DNA of 64,000 bases from Acidobacterium sp. S8 (GCF_009765985.1 NZ_LMUM01000034.1:1-64000), one strand, 5' to 3'. Numbered from the stretch's first letter, positions 8,096-18,370 are shown. Notes: generated from the letters alone by a model not told the origin. Numbers and translations are program-made.

Positions 8096-9022
8096 TTAAG
8101 TCTTTGTCAGGCGAGTTTTCACCCGGGATGCGGTTGCCATTCGCCGGAAATTGGCAAGGGTTGAAGTTGAATCCCGATCACGCCATAGGATGCCCGATTC
8201 AAGCTGGGGAGCCTTGCGTTCCAGAGCGAGATAGACTACTCCGGAACGCGCCAGATGCCGCATGGATGCAGGTACCAGCGCGATTCCCATGCCAGCCGAT
8301 ACCAGGCTGATGATGGTCTGCATCTGGATTGCATGTTGGATGATGTGAACATCGCCTCCGCGCGCGGCGTAGTAATCCATCACGAGATCGTAAAAAGAAG
8401 GAGCGACACGCCGCGGAAAGACGACCAGCGGCGATGAAGTCATCGCGGCTGAGGTCAGGCGACCTTTCACGGGCGTTATGCGGCCCTGCGTAATCCAGTT
8501 TTCCGGAACCGCAGCGATCAGTGATTCGCAGACGAGCTTGCGATAGGAAAGTCCCCTGGGCAGATCTGCCGGACCAGGGCGGATGATGATGCCCACATTG
8601 CCTTTGCCTTCGAGCAGCGTTGAAATCTGTACATCGCTCGTCGCTTCAGTGAGCAGGAGTTCGACTGAGGGATAGAGATACCGGAAGCGTTGCACTAACG
8701 CTGGCAGGATGTTGTAGTCGGCAGTGCTGACGAAGGATACTTCGAGCCGGCCTGCGTCACCGCTACGAATGCGTTGCGCCAGCCCGGCCAGGGTTTCTAC
8801 GCTATCGAGTGCGGCGCGGACAGGTCCTAGCCACTCCGCTCCCAGAGGAGTGAGAGCCACGCTACGATTCGTCCGCGTGAACAGGGACGAGCCGATCTCC
8901 GCTTCAAGTGCTTTGATGGATTGGCTCAATGGAGGCTGGGTCATGCTGAGGCGGTTGGCTGCTTTGCCAAAGTGCAGAGTCTCGGCAACTGCCACGAAAT
9001 ACCTGAGTTGACGTTGATCCAT
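8096..9022 (-). CDS. LysR-family transcriptional regulator
   Basis: A 308-aa LysR regulator. The N-terminal winged helix-turn-helix is clear (MDQRQLRYFVAVAETLHFGK, then LSMTQPPLSQSIKALEAEIG), followed by the effector-binding domain (about 90-295; RLEVSFVSTADYNILPALV, GMGIALVPASM). The gene is divergent from ilvD with only 97 bp between, so it most likely controls ilvD and itself. Its effector is unknown. Its last 90 bp are echoed at 6356-6448. Confidence 0.9.
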   Translation of the reverse strand: MDQRQLRYFVAVAETLHFGKAANRLSMTQPPLSQSIKALEAEIGSSLFTRTNRSVALTPLGAEWLGPVRAALDSVETLAGLAQRIRSGDAGRLEVSFVSTADYNILPALVQRFRYLYPSVELLLTEATSDVQISTLLEGKGNVGIIIRPGPADLPRGLSYRKLVCESLIAAVPENWITQGRITPVKGRLTSAAMTSSPLVVFPRRVAPSFYDLVMDYYAARGGDVHIIQHAIQMQTIISLVSAGMGIALVPASMRHLARSGVVYLALERKAPQLESGILWRDRDSTSTLANFRRMATASRVKTRLTKT

Positions 9023-9119
9023 ATTGATATGTTTAACGACCTAATCAAGCGAGAACAATATATTTTACAACTATAGTCTGAATCGATAGCCTGCCATCAG
9101 CGTCTTCAGTGGAGAGAAT

Positions 9120-10973
9120 ATGCCGCCCTATCGTTCAAGGACAACCACACACGGCCGCAACATGGCAGGCGCTCGCAGCCTTTGGCGAGCGACAGGAATG
9201 AAGGACGGGGATTTTGGCAAGCCTATCATCGCTGTCGCCAACAGCTTTACGCAGTTTGTCCCCGGCCATGTCCATCTGAAAGATCTGGGCCAGTTAGTGG
9301 CGAGCGAAATTGAAGCGGCGGGAGGTGTGGCAAAGGAGTTCAACACCATTGCTGTCGATGACGGCATCGCCATGGGGCATGGCGGGACGCTTTATTCGCT
9401 GCCGTCGCGCGAACTCATTGCTGACTCTGTTGAATACATGGCGAACGCGCATTGTGCGGACGCGCTTGTCTGCATTTCGAATTGCGACAAGATCACGCCC
9501 GGAATGCTGATGGCAGCCATGCGGCTGAATATACCCGCTATCTTTGTCTCCGGTGGGCCGATGGAGGCTGGTAAGGCCACTATCAAGCACCGCAAGCAGG
9601 CGTTCGATCTGGTGGATGCCATCGTCGTCGCCGCTGACGATCGCTACAGCGACGCAGAGGTGGCAGTGATCGAGCGGTCCGCTTGTCCAACGTGCGGTTC
9701 CTGTTCGGGCATGTTTACGGCCAATTCGATGAACTGTCTCACGGAAGCCCTGGGGCTTGCGCTGCCAGGAAACGGTTCCGTCCTGGCGACACACTCCGAC
9801 CGTGAACAACTGTTTCGACGCGCCGGTCGATTGATCGTCGATCTCGCCAAGCGTTGGTACGAAGGCGATGATAGAAGCGCACTGCCACGCGGTATTGCGA
9901 GCCGGGCCGCTTTCGAAAATGCCATGAGCCTGGACATTGCCATGGGCGGCTCGACAAACACAGTGCTGCATCTGCTGGCGGCTGCCAGCGAAGGCGAAGT
10001 GGACTTCACGATGGCGGATATCGATCGCCTTTCGCGTCGCGTATCTTGCCTGTGTAAGGTTGCACCGGCAAAGAGCGATGTTCACCTTGAAGATGTGCAT
10101 CGTGCCGGCGGAGTCATGGCGATTCTTGGCGAACTCGATCGGGCCGGATTGATCGATGCGAGTGTGCCCACTGTCCATGCCAGCACGATGGGAAAGGCTC
10201 TTGAGAGTTGGGACATTATGCGGACCAATGATGCTTCGGTCGATACCTTCTATCGTGCGGCACCGGGCAATATTCCTACGCAGAAGGCTTTCTCTCAGTC
10301 CGCTCGCTGGAATGAACTCGATAAGAATCGTGAGTCCGGCGCGATACGATCTGTGGAGCACGCGTTCAGCAAGGATGGTGGTCTCGCCATTCTCTTCGGC
10401 AATCTCGCGCCGGAAGGTTGCATCGTCAAGACAGCGGGCGTGGACCCATCCATGCTCGTGCTCACGGGAAAAGCAATCGTCTTCGAGAGCCAGGAGGACG
10501 CGATCACAGGAATTCTTGGCGATCAGGTCACTGCGGGAAGTATTGTTGTGGTTCGCTATGAAGGACCCAAGGGCGGTCCCGGCATGCAGGAGATGCTTTA
10601 CCCGACCAGCTATCTCAAGTCGAAGGGCCTCGCGAAGTCATGTGCCCTGATAACGGACGGGCGTTTCTCCGGCGGCAGCTCCGGACTTTCGATCGGCCAT
10701 GTTTCTCCTGAAGCCGCCGAGGGTGGCCTTCTCGGTCTGATCGAAACTGGCGACACTATCAAGATCGATATCCCCGCGCGCTCTATTCACCTTGAACTCA
10801 GTAATGAGGTGATAGAAGAGCGTCGGGCAGCAATGACGGCTCGAGGGTGTAACGCATGGAAGCCGGTCAACCGTGAACGTGCTGTTTCCCCGGCGCTTCA
10901 GGCATATGCGGCGCTGACGAGCAACGCAGCTCGCGGTGCGATTCGGGACGTGAAACAGCTTCGGTCGAACTAG
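9120..10973 (+). CDS. ilvD: dihydroxy-acid dehydratase (long form)
   Basis: A 617-aa dihydroxy-acid dehydratase: removes water from 2,3-dihydroxy-isovalerate or -methylvalerate in valine, isoleucine and CoA synthesis. Motifs run the full length: [20 protein letters not shown], cluster cysteines in [11 protein letters not shown] and [11 protein letters not shown], and [31 protein letters not shown] replaces the cysteine motif (NTCNMH-like) of other IlvD proteins, which fits the oxygen-sensitive 4Fe-4S enterobacterial form. Length and text recall proteobacterial IlvD far more than the usual shorter enzyme, so transfer is plausible. No other ilv gene is nearby; the divergent LysR gene is the likely regulator. 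Confidence 0.95.
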   Translation: MPPYRSRTTTHGRNMAGARSLWRATGMKDGDFGKPIIAVANSFTQFVPGHVHLKDLGQLVASEIEAAGGVAKEFNTIAVDDGIAMGHGGTLYSLPSRELIADSVEYMANAHCADALVCISNCDKITPGMLMAAMRLNIPAIFVSGGPMEAGKATIKHRKQAFDLVDAIVVAADDRYSDAEVAVIERSACPTCGSCSGMFTANSMNCLTEALGLALPGNGSVLATHSDREQLFRRAGRLIVDLAKRWYEGDDRSALPRGIASRAAFENAMSLDIAMGGSTNTVLHLLAAASEGEVDFTMADIDRLSRRVSCLCKVAPAKSDVHLEDVHRAGGVMAILGELDRAGLIDASVPTVHASTMGKALESWDIMRTNDASVDTFYRAAPGNIPTQKAFSQSARWNELDKNRESGAIRSVEHAFSKDGGLAILFGNLAPEGCIVKTAGVDPSMLVLTGKAIVFESQEDAITGILGDQVTAGSIVVVRYEGPKGGPGMQEMLYPTSYLKSKGLAKSCALITDGRFSGGSSGLSIGHVSPEAAEGGLLGLIETGDTIKIDIPARSIHLELSNEVIEERRAAMTARGCNAWKPVNRERAVSPALQAYAALTSNAARGAIRDVKQLRSN

Positions 10974-11060
10974 AAATTTCGGGACTGTCAGTACTCAATA
11001 ACGCCAAAGCATGCCATGATGTGCCACTTCCGAATTACTGGAGCCTAGCGGACCGACAAG

Positions 11061-11099
11061 GACTAATCTAATCCTCGATAAGTGCGGTGGCGATTTAGC
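11061..11099. repeat. dispersed intergenic repeat, short copy
   Basis: The segment around CTCGATAAGTGCGGTGGCGA matches the 3' core of the repeat at 113-240 with a few differences. It lies in the 250-bp gap between the convergent ilvD and FG-GAP genes. The rest of that gap shows nothing recognisable. Confidence 0.35.
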
Positions 11100-11227
11100 A
11101 TCAGTTAGCACAACGACGTAGAACACAGTTCTGTGCGTAATTGTCTCGTAGTATCTGAGAACCACGTTTTGCAGGCATGAGCAGCAGACATCCGCTTGTC
11201 GTTATTCATTAGCCCATTATGGGCATG

Positions 11228-13984
11228 CTATTGAACTGACAAGGCTATGCTTACTGCATGCTGTGGTCCGCCTGCAGTATCGATCGCGTTTATCGATATC
11301 GTGTAAGAACCTGCTGGCGTCGTATCCGGGCTGGATGGCATGCTGCTGCTGCTGCCACCACAACCCAGCACTGCCAGGGATATGGACGCTAATAACAAAT
11401 CCCAACAGAGTACACGCAAATTACGGTTCCAACGGCTGGTCCTCTTCGGAACGAAGGCGAGACCCATGGCTCCCGCGACGGCGAGTCCACCTACAGGCAT
11501 CCATGGTGGCAGCGATGGGTTGGAATGCAGACTGGGATTGAGCATGGCCGTAGCAGCCGATGTGCTGATCGTTAACGTGCTGGAGATTGGGGTCCCGCCC
11601 GCCGGTGTCACGCTTGCGGGCGAGAACGAGCAGGCTGCCTGGGCAGGTAGTGAACCACAGGAAAATTTTACTGTGCCCGTGTAACCTGCGACAGGAGTTA
11701 CCGTGAAGGTGAAGGTGGCAGTTTGACCTGGAGTGACGGTTTTGGATGTCGGCGTAGCTGTGATCGTGAAGTCAGGAGCGGCGATCATGATGTTTACGGC
11801 ACTGGAGATGCTGGCTGCATTGTTTTTGTCCCCCTGGTAGGTTGCGGTCGTGGCGTAGCTGCCGGCTGCAGCAAATGACGTTTGCAGGGTCGCCACACCA
11901 TTTATAAGAGTTGCCGTTCCCAGGCTTGTGGCGTTCGCGGTGAAAGAGACGGAACCGGTCGGACTGCTTCCGCTCACCGTTGCCTTCAAAGTTATCTGCC
12001 CATTCACATTTCCCGCGCTTGGTGTAGCTTGCAGAGTGGTAGCTGTCGTCGCTGGAGTTATCGTGATGCCGACAGGAGACGAAGTACTGGCCGTATTGTT
12101 GTTATCGCCCGCGTAAATAGCTGTGACTGTGTAGCTGCCGGCATTGGCAAAGGATGTCGCTAATGTTGCGGTTCCATTGACAAGAGCTTCTGTCCCAAGG
12201 TTATTTCCATTGGCTGTAAAAGAGACAGACCCGGTGGGGCTGGTTCCAAGAACGGATGCGGTTAGCGTAATCGCGGCTCCTGGAGTGGCCGTCGCCAACG
12301 AAGTCTGCAGGGCAGTTGCACTCGTGAGGGGCGCGGGTTTTGCGGGAGCAGGATTGGTCTGGTTCAATAAGGAAAGTACATACGGTCCATAGTTGCCGCC
12401 AGTGAGCCCAGTGAGCCCAATCAAGACATCCTGTCGTTTGTCATTGGGAAGAGCTGGAGACTGATTGTTAAGCCGGACAGGAGCTGTCGTATTGAAGGTA
12501 ACCAGCGAGGTACTGACGAAGTAGTTGTTCGTATCTAGGGTAAAGTTGCCGTGTCCGTCTCCGAAATAAACTCCGAGATAAGGCGAGGCGATCTCCTGCT
12601 CGCCAATAAGTAAGTCTGGATTATCATCCCCATTCACATCTCCGATCGACAAGGAGTACTGATAGGTATATGACGGCAGTGTTACGGCGTAGAAGGGTGT
12701 GGTCTGGAAGGTTCCATCCCCTTTCCCGGCATAGATCATGCTACCGCCAGCACTACCGGAGACCGCATCCAGGACGCCATCTCCATTAAGGTCGGCGAGA
12801 GCGACGGCCGAAATTTGACCAGCTGAATTGGCGGGAATTGTGAGTGGGATTTGTTTGAACGTTCCGTCACCATTTCCGAGGAAAACAGCGTCGCCCCAGA
12901 TGAAGTCGAGCTTCTTATCATTATTCAGGTCGCCGGTTAGGAAACTTGGGTACTGCGTACCTTGGGATACATTGAGGTTGACGGGGGCGCCAAACGTCCC
13001 ATCCCCAAGTCCTGGCAGAAATAAAAGGCCCTGCTGACAGCCGACGTTATAGGGGAGAATGATATCGAGTTTTCCGTCAGAATTAAAGTCACCGGTAACC
13101 CCTGGGCCTACTTGGCTGACCCCTAAAGCGAGAGCTGTTCCCTTAGCCTGGAATCGGCCATCGCCCTTTCCAGGAAAGGAGAGCAGTTGGGCATCTGAAG
13201 CTTCACAAATCACTGCGTTGGGACCGGATGTGGTGCCCGGCTGAACCGCGATGGTGTCAATCTCCCCATCCCCATTAAAGTCTCCGGTCATCAGGAAATA
13301 CCCTGTCGGTGCAGCAGGAAGTGGAGTAGTTTGGTTTAGGATCGCGAAGGTGCCGTCTCCTCTGCCGAGTGCCGTGCCGAAGTAGTTCCCTCCCTGGGCG
13401 GGGTAAAATACCATGTCGGCGATGCCATCCTTGTTTAGGTCAGCGACCGGACCGGAGACGGGCGTACCGGGCGGCGCCTGGAGGGTACCATCCCCATTTC
13501 CGGAAAAGATAAAGGTTCCAGCAGCTGCGTTGCCAAGGATCAAGTCCTGTTTTCCGTCCCCGTTCACATCCGCAAACAAGAGCGGACTGCCGGTTAAGGC
13601 GTAGCTGCCGATGGGCGTAAAGCCGCCCTTGCCATCTCCGTGGAAGACATTCAGTACGTTGGTAGTGAAGACAAGATCGAGATTGCCGTCGCTGGTAAGA
13701 GCCACGGCTGCCATCGTGCCGGCACCTAACGACGAGGGAGCAGGGGTGGCTGCGATCGGTAAAGCTGCGCCCTGATCGAAGGTTCCACTGGTACTACCCA
13801 GCAGAATCTGCACCGATGTATAAAGACTATTAGCTGCAGGAGGCAGCAGAAACGACAGATCTGTAACTCCATCATTATTAAAGTCGCCTGTGGTGAAGCT
13901 ATAAAAAGGAGCTATCGACTGCGTATTGGCCGCGTTGAGAGTACCGTCCCCTTTCCCATAGAGAACGGAAAACCCGGTTAACAT
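11228..13984 (-). CDS. FG-GAP/VCBS and Ig-like repeat surface protein, main part
   Basis: A 918-aa frame. Residues 1 to about 560 are FG-GAP/VCBS beta-propeller repeats with calcium-type loops (DFNNDGVTDL, DVNGDGKQDL, DLNKDGIADM, DFNGDGEIDT and others). Two Ig-like repeats follow (about 575-660 and 665-745; SPTGSVSFTANG, GSYTVTAIYAGD), then a C-terminal region with a hydrophobic stretch (PVGGLAVAGAMGLAF) and a cysteine in LAVLGCGGSSSS. It has no signal peptide. The signal and first propeller repeats lie in the separate frame at 14127-14672, so this is probably the larger piece of one secreted adhesion-type protein. ATG 13984 may not be a true start. Confidence 0.7.
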   Translation of the reverse strand: MLTGFSVLYGKGDGTLNAANTQSIAPFYSFTTGDFNNDGVTDLSFLLPPAANSLYTSVQILLGSTSGTFDQGAALPIAATPAPSSLGAGTMAAVALTSDGNLDLVFTTNVLNVFHGDGKGGFTPIGSYALTGSPLLFADVNGDGKQDLILGNAAAGTFIFSGNGDGTLQAPPGTPVSGPVADLNKDGIADMVFYPAQGGNYFGTALGRGDGTFAILNQTTPLPAAPTGYFLMTGDFNGDGEIDTIAVQPGTTSGPNAVICEASDAQLLSFPGKGDGRFQAKGTALALGVSQVGPGVTGDFNSDGKLDIILPYNVGCQQGLLFLPGLGDGTFGAPVNLNVSQGTQYPSFLTGDLNNDKKLDFIWGDAVFLGNGDGTFKQIPLTIPANSAGQISAVALADLNGDGVLDAVSGSAGGSMIYAGKGDGTFQTTPFYAVTLPSYTYQYSLSIGDVNGDDNPDLLIGEQEIASPYLGVYFGDGHGNFTLDTNNYFVSTSLVTFNTTAPVRLNNQSPALPNDKRQDVLIGLTGLTGGNYGPYVLSLLNQTNPAPAKPAPLTSATALQTSLATATPGAAITLTASVLGTSPTGSVSFTANGNNLGTEALVNGTATLATSFANAGSYTVTAIYAGDNNNTASTSSPVGITITPATTATTLQATPSAGNVNGQITLKATVSGSSPTGSVSFTANATSLGTATLINGVATLQTSFAAAGSYATTATYQGDKNNAASISSAVNIMIAAPDFTITATPTSKTVTPGQTATFTFTVTPVAGYTGTVKFSCGSLPAQAACSFSPASVTPAGGTPISSTLTISTSAATAMLNPSLHSNPSLPPWMPVGGLAVAGAMGLAFVPKRTSRWNRNLRVLCWDLLLASISLAVLGCGGSSSSMPSSPDTTPAGSYTISINAIDTAGGPQHAVSIALSVQ

Positions 13985-14126
13985 AAAGCTTGAACTCGAA
14001 AGATGGTCGTCATCAAGTCCTGTTTGCCGTCTCCGTTGAAGTCACCAGCCGCAAGCTGGTATGCGCCACTCGGAGCGGCGTACAGTTTAGGTGACGCAAA
14101 CACGCCAGGTGACGCGGTGCCCTCGT

Positions 14127-14672
14127 TCAAAAAACAGCTACTTGCGGTACAGCGGGTGGCGAACCTGAGACGAGCGTGGCGACATCAAGATAACCGTCGC
14201 CATTTAAGTCGGCGAACACTGGTGCCCCCGAATTTATCGCGAAATAGGCCGGAGTTTGAAAAGTGCCGTCCCCATTGCCTAACTGGACAGTAAGGTAGCC
14301 ATTGCAGGAAAAAACGAGGTCCAGCTTCTTGTCATTGTTTACGTCTGCAAAATTCATTACGGGGAAACCTGCCGTAATTGGACAGAGAGATGTTGTCACA
14401 GTGGTAGCTGCATTGCTGCCGAAGCTCAGTACAATCCCCAGAGAGTATTGAGTGTTCGCGACGATGACATAGGCAACGTCGGGCTTTCCGTCGCCATTGA
14501 AGTCGCCGGTGAATACGGGAGAGGAGTCGCCAGGAAAAGTAATGGGGGTCGCAATAGGGAAAATGGCTTGGGAATTTTGCGCGTTGGCTGACCCGCTAGC
14601 GTCACAAAGGATTGCAAAAGCGATCAAAAGACCGGTAGCCCGAAGTGCATTTTTAAACAAGGCGACAATCAT
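14127..14672 (-). pseudogene. 5' fragment of the FG-GAP protein gene (signal peptide and first repeats)
   Basis: A 181-aa frame beginning with a signal peptide (about residues 1-31, ending in a SANAQ-type cleavage site) and three FG-GAP loops (DFNGDGKPDV, DVNNDKKLDL, DLNGDGYLDV). It stops at TGA directly after a six-T run (minus strand). Reading one base back continues as FLNEGTASPGVFASPKLYAA and reaches a fourth loop, DFNGDGKQDL, until a second shift is needed near 14000 to enter the 918-codon frame. Two indels therefore separate it from the rest. Confidence 0.7.
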
Positions 14673-15295
14673 AAGAAGGATCCCAAATTGGGATTTGTAT
14701 ACCTTGAGTGTGAACTATTGGCATTGAAAAACCAATTACTTTGGTATTTGGCTAAGCCGAGGTCATGGCGCCAGCAGGATATCTAGGCATATTGCTCATT
14801 CGCACAGGCAATTCCGCTTTTCGGCAATTAAGTTGGTGATAACAGGCTTGGGCATTCCTTAGAGGAGAATTCCGCATAAACGCCTTTGTCGAGATGAAAC
14901 TTCGCTTTCGAGAGTCGATTCAAAGGGCGGCCCGTCATCGATGAGGAGAAGGACAGCAAGCGACTTATGGATGCTAACGAGGGAGGAGACCGTTTCATCC
15001 ACTTCCAGCTTATTCTCATCGATCTCTCGTGTCCGCAAGCCCTCGAAGCCTTCTTTTTGCGATAGCTTTGAACGCAGCTTCGACGATCCCAATAATGAGA
15101 ATTGCTTCCAGTTTGACCGTAATTCAAGAAACGCGCCAACGATAACGTGCAAATCCCGGATAACTCTGGCTACGATTACTCGTGAGGACTCATCCGACCC
15201 TCGACGAGTGACTTGGCGATTATGCAGCTAATGATCCAGATGCATGGTTAATCCGATCGCCATCTGAACGTTCACTATAAGTTGGACTCTGTCCC
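14673..15295. other. gene-free stretch with a short copy of the dispersed repeat
   Basis: About 620 bp without a convincing gene. Two overlapping minus-strand frames (about 100 codons, 14828-15152) match nothing I know. At 15200-15225 the sequence CTCGACGAGTGACTTGGCGA repeats the core of the 113-240 and 19172-19300 elements with two or three changes. The part before the FG-GAP gene is AT-richer and should hold its promoter, but I see no clear boxes. Confidence 0.4.
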
Positions 15296-17953
15296 TTACT
15301 CCGCGCGCAGGATCTCGGTAGGGTCTGTGCGCAGCGCGCGAAACACGGCGGGCAGTGTGGCAACAAGCGCAGTGAGCAGAATGGCACACGCCGGCAGCGA
15401 GATCATATCCGCGTCGGTTGCTTTGACCCGGTAGAAAAGCGACGCGACATAGTGCGCCGCGCCGAATCCGAGCGTGATGCCCGTACAGCCTCCAAGCGCG
15501 ATCATCAGGAAGACATCGAGAGTCACAATGCGCACGATGCCCGCACGAGTCGAGCCAATCGCCATGCGGATACCGATCTCGCGGCGGCGCTGGAGAACGG
15601 AGTAGTTGAGGACAGCGTAGAGTCCGATGCCGGCGAGCAGCAGGGCGACCGCGGCAAAGAAGGCGGCCAGTGTGGCGAGCAGGCGCTCGCGAATGGTCTG
15701 GTCGCGGACCAGATTGAGCTGCGTGGTGATGTTCGAGACGCGAAGGCCGTTGTGGCGCTGCGCAATGAATTGGCGGAGGGAGTCCGCGAGGGCGAGCGGA
15801 TTCTGAGAATCGGTGTGAATGACGAAGGTGGCAAAGTCGACGGCTTTGGGGGCGGATTGGTCGCCGATTTCGTCGAAGGGGACGTAGAAGACGGCGCGGG
15901 TGGGCTCGCGCAGGTCGTGGTAAGGGACGTCGGGGGTGACGCCGACGATCGTGTTGAGGGGTTGATTGGCGCCACGTTCAAAGGTGCGGCCGATGGGGTC
16001 CTGGCCGGGGAAGTAAGTCTTGACGAAGGTTTCGTTGACGATGGCGGCTCCCGGCGAAGCGTCTTGAGGGCGAAAGTCGCGGCCGGAAACGAGGGGGATC
16101 TTCATGGTCGAGAGCCAGCCCGGGGAAGCGTTCAGGAAAAAGGCGGGAGTCGAACTGGGAGGCGCGCCGTTGATGGAGATGTCGCTGTTTATCATGATGC
16201 GCCCCAGAAGGGGCCAGCCCGAGATGGCGACCGAGTTGACGCCGGGGACGGCGCGGAGCGCCTCGGCAGTTTGATTCCAGACGACAGGGAGCTGGCCCTT
16301 GCCGGCAACCGTTTCGAGCAGCAGCAGACGGTCGGTGGAGAAACCGAGGGGCCGGTTTTGCAGATGCTGAAAGGATGCGACGAAGAGCGAAGACAAAAAG
16401 AGGACGAGGCAGCAGAAAGCGACCTGAACAGCGATGGCTCCACGCATGAGACGGCGTGGCGAGTGCGGATCTTCACCACCTTTGAGGACAGCGACGGGCC
16501 GGACGGCAGAGGCGCGGAGAGCAGGAAGCAAACCAAGCAATAAAACAACGAGGATAAGAAGCCCGGAGCCGAAGAGAAGCACACGCCAGTCGGCGGGAAG
16601 GGCCAGGCGCGCAGGGTTGTCGGGCGGATTGACGAGGCTGAGCACAAAGGGCGCCGACCACGCCGCAAAGAGTGCGCCGAGGGCGGAAGCGAAGACGGCG
16701 AGGAGCGCGCTCTGGCACAGGATGAGCTGGACGAGGCGACGACGTCCTGCGCCGATCGAGATGCGGAGAGCCATCTCCTGGGCGCGGGCGACGGCCTGGG
16801 CGGTCATCATGTTGGCGACGTTGACGCAGGCGATGAGCAGGACGAGCGCGGCCAGGAGACCGAGAACGCCGAGGAATCGACGATAGTCTTTCTGGAGGTC
16901 GGAGATGCCGGCACCAGCCGGATGGAGGACAAGCTTCTTATCGAAAAGGCGGTCGATGGTGGCCTGGGGTACGCCCCGGAAGCACGTGGAGCACTCGATC
17001 TCGAAGGCATGGCTGACGGCGGAGAGATGTTGACGAAGCGGCTCGAGAGCAGTAGCCGGGTTGACGCCGGATTTCAACATCAGGAAGGTGCGTTGCCAGG
17101 TGACGTTCTCATGAGCGGCCAGGCTGCTCATGCTAACGGGCAGAAAGATGTCGGCGACGGTTCCCTTTTCCGTTCCAGTGAAATCGCGAGGACCGACACC
17201 GATGATTTCGAAGGTCTGGTCGCTGATGTGGAGCGAGCGGCCGAGGACGTGGGGATCGCGGCCGAAGCGGTGATTCCAGTAGTCCCAGGAGAGGACCGCA
17301 TAGGGCCCGGCACCGGAGGCACGGTCGTCGGCGGGGGCGAGCAGACGGCCGAGCGCGGGCTCAAGGCCGAAGAGCGGAAACACGTTGCCGGAGACATAAA
17401 CGACGTGGGCCTTCTCCACGTCGTCTCCGGCGGACAGGATGATGTCCGTGCGTTCGGCGTCGCTGATGGCGATGAGGTCGGCCTGGTCCTTGACGGCATC
17501 GCGCATGAGCTTGAAATCCGGCGTGGCCCAGTAGCCGTCGTCGATAGGCTTGCCCTCCAGGCCGGTCAACTTGCGGGAGAGGACATAGAGTTTGCTGGAA
17601 TTGGAGATGGGCAACGGGCGCCAGAGCAAGGCGTCGATAAGACGGAAGGCGGCAACACAGGAGCCTATTCCTAGGGCTAGCGAAAGCACAGCGGCCAGGG
17701 ACGTGACCTTGTTGCGGCAGAGCTGCCGCCAGCCGAATCTTACATCGGCGAGAAGCGACTCAAGCCATCCGGCAACACGAATGTTGTGGCTTGCCTCGCG
17801 CTGGCGCAGTATCGAACCGAAGGTGCGGTGTGCTTCGTCGGGGTCGTGTCCCGATGCGATGGCTTCTTCAATGTGCGACTGCAGCTCTTCCTCGATCTCG
17901 CGATTCAAGCGCTCGCCGCGCAAGGCATTAGAAATACGCGACCACAACGACAT
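15296..17953 (-). CDS. ADOP-family FtsX/MacB-type permease with N-terminal prefix domain
   Basis: About 885 aa. A cytoplasmic prefix (about 1-65; ALRGERLNREIEEELQSHIE) typical of PadR-linked ADOP proteins precedes the first membrane helix (VTSLAAVLSLALGIGSCVAA). Then comes a large MacB-type periplasmic core, three helices, a second periplasmic core and three final helices, ending DPTEILRAE. No ATPase is encoded nearby, as usual for this orphan family; role in efflux or envelope stress unknown. The ATG at 17953 has GGGAGG before it and lies one base after the PadR stop codon, so translation is coupled. An upstream in-frame extension to 18019 is unlikely. Confidence 0.88.
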   Translation of the reverse strand: MSLWSRISNALRGERLNREIEEELQSHIEEAIASGHDPDEAHRTFGSILRQREASHNIRVAGWLESLLADVRFGWRQLCRNKVTSLAAVLSLALGIGSCVAAFRLIDALLWRPLPISNSSKLYVLSRKLTGLEGKPIDDGYWATPDFKLMRDAVKDQADLIAISDAERTDIILSAGDDVEKAHVVYVSGNVFPLFGLEPALGRLLAPADDRASGAGPYAVLSWDYWNHRFGRDPHVLGRSLHISDQTFEIIGVGPRDFTGTEKGTVADIFLPVSMSSLAAHENVTWQRTFLMLKSGVNPATALEPLRQHLSAVSHAFEIECSTCFRGVPQATIDRLFDKKLVLHPAGAGISDLQKDYRRFLGVLGLLAALVLLIACVNVANMMTAQAVARAQEMALRISIGAGRRRLVQLILCQSALLAVFASALGALFAAWSAPFVLSLVNPPDNPARLALPADWRVLLFGSGLLILVVLLLGLLPALRASAVRPVAVLKGGEDPHSPRRLMRGAIAVQVAFCCLVLFLSSLFVASFQHLQNRPLGFSTDRLLLLETVAGKGQLPVVWNQTAEALRAVPGVNSVAISGWPLLGRIMINSDISINGAPPSSTPAFFLNASPGWLSTMKIPLVSGRDFRPQDASPGAAIVNETFVKTYFPGQDPIGRTFERGANQPLNTIVGVTPDVPYHDLREPTRAVFYVPFDEIGDQSAPKAVDFATFVIHTDSQNPLALADSLRQFIAQRHNGLRVSNITTQLNLVRDQTIRERLLATLAAFFAAVALLLAGIGLYAVLNYSVLQRRREIGIRMAIGSTRAGIVRIVTLDVFLMIALGGCTGITLGFGAAHYVASLFYRVKATDADMISLPACAILLTALVATLPAVFRALRTDPTEILRAE

Positions 17954-17954
17954 G

Positions 17955-18284
17955 TCATACCTCCCGGAGAACCCGATTGATCGCCAGGCTGACTGACTGC
18001 CAGCGCGACTCTTCTGCACCCAGTTGCTTCTTGCCCGCGGCGGTCAGTTCGTAGATCCGGGCTCGGCGACCGGTGTCTTTCTTGATCCACTCCGCGCGAA
18101 TCCAGCCCGCTTCCTCCATTCGATGGAGCGCAGGGTAGAGCGAACCCTGTTCTGCGCGCAGCACTTCGCCGGATGTACTGGCGATGGCGGTCATGATGGC
18201 GTACCCGTGAAGCCGCGGGCGCCGCGACAATATCTTGAGCACGAGCAAATCGAGTGAACCTTGCAGGGCATCGGTCTTGGGCAT
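17955..18284 (-). CDS. PadR-family transcriptional regulator
   Basis: A 109-aa PadR winged-helix repressor: LQGSLDLLVLKILSRRPRLH, then YAIMTAIASTSGEVL, the recognition region EQGSLYPALHRMEEAGWI and the wing GRRARIYELTAAGKKQL, followed by a short dimerisation helix. PadR genes commonly precede ADOP permease genes, and here the stop codon is one base from the permease start. It probably represses this two-gene operon. A perfect 10-bp inverted repeat overlaps its start codon. Confidence 0.92.
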   Translation of the reverse strand: MPKTDALQGSLDLLVLKILSRRPRLHGYAIMTAIASTSGEVLRAEQGSLYPALHRMEEAGWIRAEWIKKDTGRRARIYELTAAGKKQLGAEESRWQSVSLAINRVLREV

Positions 18285-18316
18285 AGTCAGATGTCTTTGT
18301 ATAGATATCTGACTAT
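18283..18316. promoter_or_regulatory. 10-bp inverted repeat, probable PadR operator
   Basis: ATAGTCAGAT (18283-18292) and ATCTGACTAT (18307-18316) form a perfect inverted repeat with a 14-bp spacer. It overlaps the PadR start codon and the expected promoter. Size and location fit an autoregulatory PadR operator; binding is inferred. Confidence 0.6.
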
Positions 18317-18370
18317 AAAGTCAAGACGCCCCTCATCTCATGCAAACAACTATGGGCAGAAATGTCAGGA

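Noticed and set aside
14127-14140. Programmed -1 frameshift at the six-T run in the FG-GAP gene
   Set aside because: The site is T-TTT-TGA rather than a canonical slippery heptamer, and a second shift is still required downstream.
14828-15152. Two overlapping minus-strand frames of about 100 codons
   Set aside because: No domain, no ribosome-binding site, and they contradict each other's frame.
15452-16543. 363-codon plus-strand frame opposite the PadR-linked permease
   Set aside because: Antisense shadow; low-complexity Asp/Gly/Val-rich text without family features.
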